DNA from: Maribacter luteus
GTDB lineage: Bacteria > Bacteroidota > Bacteroidia > Flavobacteriales > Flavobacteriaceae
Reading direction: 5' to 3'
Length of the DNA stretch: 64,000 bases
NCBI RefSeq assembly: GCF_009674825.1
Contig: NZ_WKJH01000001.1
Location: 620,001-684,000, forward strand
The notes below the pieces were generated by a model that ran no database searches, was not told where the DNA came from, and saw nothing but the letters and a program-made list of their open reading frames with translations. The translations under genes and the position numbers were made by a program. How positions within the stretch are numbered: the stretch's first letter is position 1; every line of letters begins with the position of its first letter. Below, piece after piece: positions 9,501-16,158 of the stretch.

Positions 9501-9771
9501 CTCCCCAATAATCCATCGCACCTGGCAACACAAAAGGAAAGTCTTTTTTCTCATCGGAAAAACCGACTAAATAAAACCGGTCTTCCCATCCAAAATCATG
9601 TTCCAAAAACTTTGTATATCCAGAATTAGATAAGGCAAATTCCGAGCAACTATCATCCGATTTCCCTATTTCCCAAACCGTTGAATCCTGTGCCTGCGAA
9701 GTGGTAAACCATACTAGCGCGATAATTAAAAATAGAAACTTTAAACAACTCATTTTTTTTAGTTTTAACAT
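6514..9771 (-). CDS. GH92 alpha-mannosidase with N-terminal carbohydrate-binding-like domain
   Basis: 1085 residues. A signal peptide (MSCLKFLFLIIALVWFTTS, cleavage near AQD) marks it as exported. The GH92 body covers about residues 310-1080: NTKIGTGHSRWMIAPGPWMP, GTFSHIHEWTMAGLG, WNTFWNLNQFWNLATP and GDEDQGQMSAWFM are the family's calcium and catalytic motifs. GH92 enzymes are calcium-dependent exo-mannosidases releasing mannose from mannans or N-glycans. Unusually, about 290 extra N-terminal residues precede the usual core; the first part (WEIGKSDDSCSEF and on) looks like a polysaccharide-lyase domain III/CBM beta-sandwich. The start may be 9771 (overlapping the preceding stop by 7 bases) or the ATG at 9753. 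Confidence 0.95.
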   Translation of the reverse strand: MLKLKKMSCLKFLFLIIALVWFTTSQAQDSTVWEIGKSDDSCSEFALSNSGYTKFLEHDFGWEDRFYLVGFSDEKKDFPFVLPGAMDYWGGTSGLAGIRPHEINILFGISEKPSKGSWRLVVDVLDCNPETPPLFKVSVNDESWKFKLDKGQNAEALKGVNEDTKEQKLSIPIPEELIKRGGNRIQLTTLEGSWLVFDQVRLEGPENVKLIKPENAFLRNVTAADYELKIDNKETQPLLLDVQHLSGNPLLQVELDGKVIFKETVEHGRSIYEAPMRAVKTLKASSYTVLLDGKPIEKGTVERLPKKQNLLVDYVNTKIGTGHSRWMIAPGPWMPFGMVKISPDNQKSGWQAGYQPSFESVGTFSHIHEWTMAGLGTFPTNGPLVTEVGNPGEPDSGYRSRVDKNTEQAPLGYYSVFLSDYKIKAELTATTRASFQRYTYPKDKPNSRILVDLQTPSEYNYKIEEAYIKKVSDSKIVGYSKQISPSVWGEGYYRKQFVEDGDQPKEWDDIAQEYTVHFVMEFDTPIKDFGVWVDGDKEGKDDAAITNTAEFKVENPEDVVAFVEFDTKDNQVVQTRTAISYVSIDNAALNLDEEITKPFGWSFEKVRENQENAWNDLFERVLITSNDRLEKTRFYSNMYRALVSRNIFSDVDGSWVDAEEQVQKIEDPNGVALGCDAFWNTFWNLNQFWNLATPDWSSKWVNSQLGMYDANGWLAKGPAGMEYIPVMVAEHEIPLIVGAYQMGVGNIDAEKAFEAVYKMQTTLGQKVGNGFAGNRDLEPYLKYHYVPYNKGRFSNTLEYSFDDFSVSQLAKALGKDKEYGEFIQRGYWWKNAINSDGGFAHLRHSDGSWFPDFDPIKTAGNFQYVEGNAWQLTFFVPQDVPALAAIVGEEEFAKRLDDGFNISSPWRYNAPNELYWDFPVTQGNQQSMHFSFLFNWVKKPWLTQKWSRDIIDRYYGFGVSNAYLGDEDQGQMSAWFMMASLGLFQTDGGVRVDPIYEIGSPIFEKVEIDLGGRYGRGETFVIEAKNTSFNNKYVQSATLNGKRLKNFWFPSKELLKGGKLELEMGPEPNKKWGVSSLPPSTLNDK

Positions 9772-11534
9772 GCTTCGTCCTTTACAAAAGATACAATAAC
9801 CTTGGCCCTGTTCTTCCCTTTATTCACCAAAAAATAATTTTCGGCGGATGCAGGAACCGCAAAAGTTTCCGCAAATTGGAAGGTTTGGGTTTTGCTACCC
9901 TCGACCTCCAGTTCAATGGACTCTCCCTCGACCAACATCAACACATGACACTGATCGTTCGTTCCTATATCGACCTTACTATCGAATTCATATCTATAGA
10001 TGTCATAAAAATGATCTTTGTGGGTCTTTAGGTGGATTTTCTCCCAATCATCCCCTGATGCTTCGATTTTTGGTTGTGCTATGAGGGTTTCGGGCACCTT
10101 TTTCCCCTGTCTTTCAAAATTGAGGTTTTCAAAAGCCCTTTCAATATTCATAGGCCTAGGGTTGCCCTCTAGATCCATACGTTGCCAGTCATACATCTTA
10201 AAAGTAAATATGTATGGTGTTGCACTGATTTCCAATACCATGTTATTAGTACCTGAACAATGAATGGTACCATGGGGAATTAAAAAAAGATCATGTTTTT
10301 GGGCTGGGAATTTCTGTACGTATTTTTCAACATCCAATTCCTCCTTCGATGTATAACTATGTTCCAAGGCCCTTTTAAAACCTTTAGGGTCAATACCCTC
10401 TTGGAAACCCAAATACACTTCGGCATCTTCACCGGCATCCAGAATGTAATATGTTTCGTCCTGTGTAAAATTCTCACCAAACTCTTTTTTGATATACTCC
10501 GGTTTCGGATGACATTGCACCGATAGGTTCCCCCCTTGAAAAGTATCCAAGAAATCGAACCGAATCGGAAATTCATCACCAAACCTATTTGCTGCCTTTC
10601 CTAAAACGTTTTCACTTTCTTGAAACATCAACATGTCGAAAGAGACTTCCAATAAGGCCCCATCACTTTCAAACAACAAACCGTTCTCCGGTACGATCAT
10701 CTCAAAGGACCAAGCGTAATTGGGCACATCCGGATTCAATTCCTTAAACCTTTCTTTCATCCATTGCCCTCCCCAAACTCCAGGTTCAAACCATGGCCTC
10801 ACCCTGAAATAGAATTTAGACATGCTGGTAAGGGCCTCCCTTAAATCTTCACCAGCCATCCAAACCGGATTTCCCGGCCTTTGTTGATCTACTATTATTG
10901 AAATATTTGGTAGTAGTCTCTTTTTTTCTCTGTTGAGCATAGGCCAATCTACAAAGTAAAAATGCTTGTACATTTGTTTATGGGCCTTTGGCGAATTAAA
11001 ACCCAAATTAGTTATGGCATTGGCTCTCATACGAAATTGAAGTTCGTTTTTAGGCAAGTCAAAATAAACCAGCCTTCCGTCTACGCGAAGTGTACTTGCC
11101 CCTGTGCCATAGATTATGTTGATATTTGCATCTGGGTCTAATTTGTAATGGCCCAATTTTTCTTCAACGAAATAATCCCTGATTTGAATCGAAGCTTTAT
11201 AACCAAAAATCGGGTCATCACCACCTAAAAACGGGGTTATCAAGGAAGAAATATCATCTTCCGACTTCAAAAAAGCATTTATGTCCTGGAAAGATGTTTT
11301 TAGTCCTTTTCTATCAAATTCCGCACGCATTGAGGTAATTACCTCATCCCAGTCAATACCAACATAACCATCTAAAATTACTATTTCGGAATTGGCCAAT
11401 TCATCTGCCAAGGTGGAATACCCTTTTTTGATAGCCCCATTTTCAACAGGAAATGAAGGATAAATATCATAGGACGAATCTTGGTGGCTTTCTTTTTCAA
11501 CTGGAATCAAAAATTGAGATGTCTTTCTTTTCAT
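9765..11534 (-). CDS. Mannose-6-phosphate isomerase-like protein, extended N-terminus
   Basis: 589 residues. The part from about residue 210 on resembles class I (cupin) mannose-6-phosphate isomerases: a zinc-site-like QCHPKPEYI, EVYLGFQEGIDP, and LIPHGTIHCSGTNNMVLEIS. The reaction would convert mannose-6-phosphate to fructose-6-phosphate in the cytoplasm. Classical ManA is about 320-400 residues; here some 200 residues precede it, with ILDGYVGIDWDEV near residue 52 and INIIYGTGASTL near 138, which look like a nucleotide-kinase fold that has lost its P-loop. It is the first gene of the mannose operon, with a GntR-type operator upstream, and fits between the ROK kinase and glycolysis. Confidence 0.82.
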   Translation of the reverse strand: MKRKTSQFLIPVEKESHQDSSYDIYPSFPVENGAIKKGYSTLADELANSEIVILDGYVGIDWDEVITSMRAEFDRKGLKTSFQDINAFLKSEDDISSLITPFLGGDDPIFGYKASIQIRDYFVEEKLGHYKLDPDANINIIYGTGASTLRVDGRLVYFDLPKNELQFRMRANAITNLGFNSPKAHKQMYKHFYFVDWPMLNREKKRLLPNISIIVDQQRPGNPVWMAGEDLREALTSMSKFYFRVRPWFEPGVWGGQWMKERFKELNPDVPNYAWSFEMIVPENGLLFESDGALLEVSFDMLMFQESENVLGKAANRFGDEFPIRFDFLDTFQGGNLSVQCHPKPEYIKKEFGENFTQDETYYILDAGEDAEVYLGFQEGIDPKGFKRALEHSYTSKEELDVEKYVQKFPAQKHDLFLIPHGTIHCSGTNNMVLEISATPYIFTFKMYDWQRMDLEGNPRPMNIERAFENLNFERQGKKVPETLIAQPKIEASGDDWEKIHLKTHKDHFYDIYRYEFDSKVDIGTNDQCHVLMLVEGESIELEVEGSKTQTFQFAETFAVPASAENYFLVNKGKNRAKVIVSFVKDEAC

Positions 11535-11581
11535 TATTAGTTTTCAATAGTAGCAAACGAAGATAATAAAATTATATGTAC

Positions 11582-11597
11582 ATATGTCTATACATAT
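11582..11597 (-). promoter_or_regulatory. Candidate GntR/HutC-type operator of the mannose operon
   Basis: The palindrome ATATGTCTATACATAT contains GTCTATAC (11586-11593), an exact fit to the HutC-subfamily core GTMTAKAC. It overlaps a second palindrome, ATATGTACATAT at 11574-11585. The site is about 50 bases upstream of the first gene of the operon that encodes a UTRA-type GntR protein, so autoregulated repression is the simple reading. The promoter itself is not clear. Confidence 0.6.
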
Positions 11598-11637
11598 TAA
11601 ATTATAATAACAAAAGTTCCTTATCTAAACTTACTTA

Positions 11638-12294
11638 TTATCGTTGACCTAGATCCTGGATAACATCGGATGGTATCCTATTTACCTCAAAATCATTATT
11701 TGCCAACCAAATCATGGCTTTTGCAATGGTTTCGGGGTAAATTGACCTATACTTATTCAAAGATCCGGCCATAACGAAATTGGCCACCCGCATCAATTGT
11801 TTAAAGATCCATTCCCCAATTCTTTTTTCCTTTCGTTTACCACCTATCAATGAGGGTTGCAGAATATACGTTCTAGGTATTTGAGCCTTTAATACGGCCT
11901 CCTCCATTTGTCCTTTTATCCTATTATAAAAAATAGAACTATTGGCATTGGCCCCCAAAGCCGACATGACAATGAATGTTTTTATTCCGTTCTCTTTCGC
12001 AAGTAAGGCCGCATTTTTGGGAATACCTAAGTCAATCTTCTTATAAAAAACCTTATTTGGGGTTTTTGATTTTGTTGTTCCAATACAACAGAAAACCTCA
12101 TCACCCTTAAAATTTTCTTTAAAATCTTCCAAGCTGAACATATCACCCAGAAATTCTTGGAGTTTTGGATCTGAAATACCTACCGAACTTCTCGAGAATA
12201 GCTTTATTCTGGAATATCTGGAATCATTCAACAAGAGTTCTAAGAGCCTACCTCCCGTCAGTCCTGTTGCCCCTAAGATTATTGCTGTTTTCAC
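11638..12294 (-). CDS. NAD(P)-binding oxidoreductase-like protein (atypical SDR)
   Basis: 218 residues with an N-terminal Rossmann motif GATGLTGGRLLELLL (residues 9-23), VFCCIGTTKSKTPN near 69 and FIVMSALGANANSSIFYNR near 107. This layout matches the small NAD(P)H-binding proteins related to HTATIP2/TIP30 and complex I NDUFA9-like SDRs. They bind a dinucleotide but often lack the SDR catalytic Tyr-Lys pair, so a specific reaction cannot be given. It is transcribed away from dinB, whose start is 40 bases from its own. Confidence 0.8.
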   Translation of the reverse strand: MKTAIILGATGLTGGRLLELLLNDSRYSRIKLFSRSSVGISDPKLQEFLGDMFSLEDFKENFKGDEVFCCIGTTKSKTPNKVFYKKIDLGIPKNAALLAKENGIKTFIVMSALGANANSSIFYNRIKGQMEEAVLKAQIPRTYILQPSLIGGKRKEKRIGEWIFKQLMRVANFVMAGSLNKYRSIYPETIAKAMIWLANNDFEVNRIPSDVIQDLGQR

Positions 12295-12333
12295 CGCTGT
12301 TGAATTGGTTAAAAGTTATTATAAATTTACAAC

Positions 12334-13434
12334 ATGAAAACGGATTTCCCTTTACGAAAGATCATACATGTTGATATGGACGCTTTCTATGCATCGGTAG
12401 AAGAATTGGATAATCCGGAATTAATCGGCAAACCTCTTGCGGTGGGCGGAAATGAAATTAGGGGAGTTGTGTCCGCCGCCAATTATGAGGCTCGAAAGTA
12501 TGGAGTCCGGAGTGCCATGAGCGGTTATTTGGCCAAAAAGAACTGTCCACACCTAACCTTTGTAAAACCACGTTTTGCCCGTTATAAAGAAATATCACAA
12601 CGCATACGCAGTATCTTTTTCGAATATACCGATTTGGTAGAACCCCTTTCTTTGGATGAAGCTTATTTAGACGTCACAACCAATAAAAAGGGTAATCCTT
12701 CAGCAACCCTGATCGCCCGTGAAATCAGGAAGCGGATTTTCGATGAAATTGGTTTAAGGGCATCTGCCGGAATATCGATAAATAAATTCATAGCCAAAGT
12801 AGCAAGTGATTTTAATAAACCCAACGGTCAGAAAACCGTAAACCCAGAAGAGGTTTTGCAATTTTTGGAAGATCTGGAAATAAGGAAATTCTACGGTGTT
12901 GGTAAGGTTACCGCAGAAAAAATGTACCGCTTGGGTATTTTTACCGGGAAGGACCTAAAAGAAAAATCCCTTGAATTTCTTGAAAAGAATTTTGGTAAAG
13001 GTGGCGGCCATTATTTTAATATCGTCCGAGGCATACACAACAGTCCCGTTAAACCCCATCGCATACCCAAGTCGGTTGGGGCTGAGCGTACTTTCAGTGA
13101 AAATCTGAGCAGTGAGGTCTTTATGCTGGAGCGTTTGGAACATATTGCGACAGAACTTGAAAAACGATTGAAAAAATCCAAAATAGCAGGTAAGACCATT
13201 ACCCTAAAGATCAAGTATAGCGACTTCACATTGCAGACGCGTAGTAAAACACTACCCTATTTCGTAACTGATAAATCCTTGATATTGGATACGGCAAAAG
13301 AACTACTATACCAAGAGAAGATGGAAAACTCGGTACGTCTTTTGGGCATTTCCCTTCATAATCTTAATACCGATAAAAAGAAAACCGAAGCTAAAAAAGA
13401 CTCGGTTTCATTGCAATTGCAATTTGAATTTTAA
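12334..13434 (+). CDS. dinB: DNA polymerase IV (Y-family translesion polymerase)
   Basis: 366 residues, full length for DinB. The palm carries the catalytic acids in DMDAFYASVE (Asp14) and SLDEAYLD (Asp108, Glu109). A helix-hairpin-helix follows around KFYGVGKVTAEKMYRLG, and the little-finger domain runs from about residue 240. The protein ends SLQLQFEF, consistent with a beta-clamp-binding tail of the QLxLF kind. The role is error-prone bypass of damaged template bases. No LexA-type box was recognised in the short divergent region upstream. Confidence 0.95.
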   Translation: MKTDFPLRKIIHVDMDAFYASVEELDNPELIGKPLAVGGNEIRGVVSAANYEARKYGVRSAMSGYLAKKNCPHLTFVKPRFARYKEISQRIRSIFFEYTDLVEPLSLDEAYLDVTTNKKGNPSATLIAREIRKRIFDEIGLRASAGISINKFIAKVASDFNKPNGQKTVNPEEVLQFLEDLEIRKFYGVGKVTAEKMYRLGIFTGKDLKEKSLEFLEKNFGKGGGHYFNIVRGIHNSPVKPHRIPKSVGAERTFSENLSSEVFMLERLEHIATELEKRLKKSKIAGKTITLKIKYSDFTLQTRSKTLPYFVTDKSLILDTAKELLYQEKMENSVRLLGISLHNLNTDKKKTEAKKDSVSLQLQFEF

Positions 13435-13476
13435 AAGCACTGACCTAAAAGAAAATGCCCTGAGATTTTACAGAAA

Positions 13477-13971
13477 CTATTCTTCATCCTTTTCTTCTTT
13501 ACTAGAGAAATCGGCTCCATAACGTTCTAAAAAATTGCGTTGCATATTTTCCATTCGCTCACGCACTTTGTCAATATCCATAAAATCATGACCAAAATCG
13601 CTATCGAAGAAATCATCGTTAAAAAACCGTTTAGCGAACAATGAATCGTCTTCGAATAAAATGGGGAAATCCTTATGGTCAAAATGGGAGAAATTTCGAT
13701 AAAACCTGGATTGCATTGATTTTAATATGCTATCCCGATCCATAGCTGCCAGTTCATTAAGATCCGTACCGGAAGACCAAGAATAAATGGAATCATAACG
13801 AATTAAGTTACCCTCTTCATCAAATTCCCTGTTGACCTTCCAACTACCCTTAGGTTCTTCGGTAATTTGAGCCTTAGTTCCTTCATGGGTGTCATCCTTA
13901 CTTTTCTTTTCCTGGCTATTGCAACTTATGGTTAAAAGAGCAGAAATAGCCAATACAACATACTTTTTCAT
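13477..13971 (-). CDS. Small acidic lipoprotein of unknown function
   Basis: 164 residues. The signal MKKYVVLAISALLTISC gives a lipidated Cys at residue 17, followed by a polar Lys/Glu/Asp-rich linker. The C-terminal half is rich in Phe and Asp (FFNDDFFDSDFGHDF) and ends in a charged helix (RERMENMQRNFLERYG). I recognise no domain. The gene lies between dinB (convergent) and the Hsp20 gene on the same strand, 122 bases away and separated by a hairpin, so a separate transcript is likely. Confidence 0.8.
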   Translation of the reverse strand: MKKYVVLAISALLTISCNSQEKKSKDDTHEGTKAQITEEPKGSWKVNREFDEEGNLIRYDSIYSWSSGTDLNELAAMDRDSILKSMQSRFYRNFSHFDHKDFPILFEDDSLFAKRFFNDDFFDSDFGHDFMDIDKVRERMENMQRNFLERYGADFSSKEEKDEE

Positions 13972-14053
13972 GATACGATAATTTTATGATTACTACTATT
14001 GTTTCGTATTCCAAGGACTATGATTCCGTTTTAAAGAGCTTCTAAGCAAATTA

Positions 14054-14088
14054 ATTATGGGAGGCCCTTTTTAACGACCTCCCATAAT
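14054..14088 (-). terminator. Stem-loop after the Hsp20 gene
   Basis: Perfect 11-bp arms ATTATGGGAGG (14054-14064) and CCTCCCATAAT (14078-14088) enclose a 13-base loop, directly downstream of the Hsp20 stop. No strong U-tract follows, so it may be an RNA-stabilising 3' hairpin rather than a full intrinsic terminator. Confidence 0.5.
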
Positions 14089-14093
14089 CAATG

Positions 14094-14588
14094 TCACGAA
14101 ATCTTTATACTTCTTGGTGGTTTCTGAATAGATTCCTCTTTTTTGGGGAGATGAATGCTCAAAATACCATCGGAGTATGACGCTTTAATATTCTCTTCCT
14201 TAATGGTTTCAGGTAATGAAAAAGAACGTTTGAAAGAAGCATACCCGAATTCCCTGCGAGTATAATTTCCTTCCTCCTCGTTTTTACCGCTTTCTTCTTT
14301 ATTTTTTTCTACGACATCGTTCGAAATGGACAACACTTTATTATCCAGATCAATATGGAAGTCGGTCTTCTTCATTCCCGGAACGGCCATATCAACATAA
14401 TAAGCATCCTTGGTTTCCCTAATGTTCACTTTGGGCAGTGTGATACCCGTATTGAAATTGGGTGTGAAAATGGATGGAAGGTCACGATTGAACATTTCAT
14501 CAATCCATGAGGACCATGCTGGAAAAGTTAGGCCATTGTTATTGGTTTTTGCCAAACTTCCGTTTCCTGCTGTTACTAAATTACTCAT
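14094..14588 (-). CDS. Small heat-shock protein Hsp20 (alpha-crystallin family)
   Basis: 164 residues. The alpha-crystallin domain spans about residues 50-155: it begins VNIRETKDAYYVDMAVPGM, contains the conserved FKRSFSLPETI and closes with GILSIHLPKKEE (the A-x-x-x-G-x-L region). A Glu/Lys-rich insertion sits in the middle. The protein is an ATP-independent holdase chaperone that forms large oligomers. The ATG at 14588 is preferred; an in-frame TTG nine codons upstream would add an atypical hydrophobic tail. Confidence 0.93.
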   Translation of the reverse strand: MSNLVTAGNGSLAKTNNNGLTFPAWSSWIDEMFNRDLPSIFTPNFNTGITLPKVNIRETKDAYYVDMAVPGMKKTDFHIDLDNKVLSISNDVVEKNKEESGKNEEEGNYTRREFGYASFKRSFSLPETIKEENIKASYSDGILSIHLPKKEESIQKPPRSIKIS

Positions 14589-14649
14589 AACGACAAAAAT
14601 TTTTAAGTTAGACAATCATTTAAATATCAATCGGATAACTACAAATAAA

Positions 14650-14736
14650 ATGCCGAAACCTATAATCTATTCCCTAAAGGAAAAAGTTTTAAAACTATTT
14701 AAGAAAGACTTTCTTAAACTATTAAAGAAGTATTAA
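14650..14736 (+). CDS. Possible 28-residue cationic peptide
   Basis: ATG-started frame in the gap before the divergent Hsp20 gene, preceded by an A-rich stretch of the kind seen at starts here. The product is nine-lysine and leucine-rich (KEKVLKLFKKDFLKLLKKY) and would form a strongly amphipathic helix. No promoter was recognised, and AT-rich DNA yields such frames by chance; part of it is an inverted repeat (14698-14718). Listed as a possibility only. Confidence 0.15.
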   Translation: MPKPIIYSLKEKVLKLFKKDFLKLLKKY

Positions 14737-14845
14737 AAAAAATGTCAAAATGACATCGGAAAATGACACTCTTTCACTATTACAAATTACATGCACCGAA
14801 GTAATATGCCATTTAGCATATATCATTAGAAAAGTCTAAAAACTA

Positions 14846-14879
14846 AAAAGCCCCGATAATAACCAATATCGGGGCTTTT
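14846..14879 (-). terminator. Terminator of the cupredoxin-like gene
   Basis: 13-bp arms AAAAGCCCCGATA and TATCGGGGCTTTT around an 8-base loop, just past the stop of the minus-strand gene. Read on the minus strand the stem ends in a TTTTTAG run. Confidence 0.8.
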
Positions 14880-14893
14880 AGAGATTGTTGATA

Positions 14894-15283
14894 CTATTTC
14901 ACTGTTAAGGTATTATCAGTTGCGGTTGGGTTTAAAGGACAGAAATAAACATACTCTCCCTTTTCCAATTTAGTAGGTTTTGATGTTTGGACCTTACCCG
15001 TTGCCACAGCCTGTGTGACATATGCCGTTTTAATATGGTTTTCCGGTTTACTAATGTCCTTCCCTTTTTCAACCAGGACAAATCCGACGTCGTGACCCAC
15101 ATTATTATTCGCAATTTCAAAAACATATGTTCCTTCTGGAACCGTGATTTGTTTTTGGGTGAATTCTCCCGGGGTTTGCTCTAGGGAAATCGTGTTAAGT
15201 GCATTCTTCTGCATTTTATCTTGGGCATTTACCGAGAATACCATTCCAAATGCCAATACTATTACTGCTATTATCTTTTTCAT
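14894..15283 (-). CDS. Exported cupredoxin-like protein with incomplete copper site
   Basis: 129 residues with a signal peptide cleaved near VNAQ (residue 21). The rest looks like a plastocyanin-type beta-sandwich: ITVPEGTYVFEIANNNVGHDVGF supplies a first His (64) and KGEYVYFCPLN the Cys (115). The second His and the Met expected after the Cys in a type 1 copper site are absent, the loop reading CPLNPTATDN. It may bind metal differently or not at all. It lies 33 bases downstream of the AhpD-like gene on the same strand and probably shares its transcript, hinting at a redox or stress role. Confidence 0.7.
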   Translation of the reverse strand: MKKIIAVIVLAFGMVFSVNAQDKMQKNALNTISLEQTPGEFTQKQITVPEGTYVFEIANNNVGHDVGFVLVEKGKDISKPENHIKTAYVTQAVATGKVQTSKPTKLEKGEYVYFCPLNPTATDNTLTVK

Positions 15284-15316
15284 CTTTTTAAAATATAATT
15301 CCTTGTTACGACTTAA

Positions 15317-15865
15317 TTATGCTTCTATAGTTTCCAATGTTTGGGCAGCTGGGAAATCCACTGGTACATCTGTTGTTTTATGTAAGTAGTTCGATATTGT
15401 TTTATCGCCGACCAAAACAATCGTATCCACTAGATTTTCCTTACTCCAACCTGCACTGAAAAAATCCGCAATGACGGCTTCATCGGTTGCTCCTCGATTT
15501 TCCGTAATGTTCTTGGCCAATCTTGCCAAAGCATTCAACTTGGTATCGAAACTTGCTTTTCCTGATCGCAATTCCAAAATTTGATTATCGGTAAAACCGT
15601 TCATTTTACCAATTGCCGTATGGGCCGCCAAACAATAGGAACAGTCATTTACCTGACTCACGGCCAAATTCACAACTTCCTTTTCTTTTGCGCTTAAAGA
15701 TGTTTTGGCATTTGATAAGGCCAAATAATTAGCCAGTGCATTTTCTGAATGGGCATAAGTTGCATATAGATTGGGTACAAAACCAACTGCTTTCTTCAGA
15801 TTATCGAATATTGCTTGGTTAGAAGTACTTACTTCTTCCCTTTTAGGTACATTAAAATCTCTCAT
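15317..15865 (-). CDS. Carboxymuconolactone decarboxylase-family (AhpD-like) protein
   Basis: 182 residues, all-helical, with the AhpD-type redox signature CSYCLAAH (Cys75, Cys78, His82). The motif is typical of alkylhydroperoxidase-like members that use the Cys pair to reduce peroxides, rather than of true decarboxylases, which lack it. The substrate and reductant are unknown. The gene lies downstream of an AraC-family regulator on the same strand and upstream of the cupredoxin-like gene. A 293-base gap separates it from the regulator, so it likely has its own promoter. Confidence 0.88.
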   Translation of the reverse strand: MRDFNVPKREEVSTSNQAIFDNLKKAVGFVPNLYATYAHSENALANYLALSNAKTSLSAKEKEVVNLAVSQVNDCSYCLAAHTAIGKMNGFTDNQILELRSGKASFDTKLNALARLAKNITENRGATDEAVIADFFSAGWSKENLVDTIVLVGDKTISNYLHKTTDVPVDFPAAQTLETIEA

Positions 15866-16158
15866 GTTCGTGTTGTTGTTAGTGGGATTGTAGTATCCCG
15901 GTTAATACTGATTAAAAAGATCTGATAGGTTCATCCGCGTAGCAATAAAAATCATGATGATATTTTTGCTCACAATGCATTTTTGAATCTAGTGTTTGTG
16001 TCTCGGTTCTTCTAGTTTTACCGAAAATCTCGATAAGGTTGAAAATCGATGTCGTATTTATTTTCATCTCGCTTTGTTTTATAATTACAATGCAAAGATG
16101 TGACAGGTATCAGGCTTTTTGTTATTACGTATTTCCCGATGGCTTGTAAAAATTTCCC

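Noticed and set aside
14589-14615. Upstream TTG start for Hsp20
   Set aside because: It would add nine hydrophobic residues not typical of the family; the ATG at 14588 fits better.
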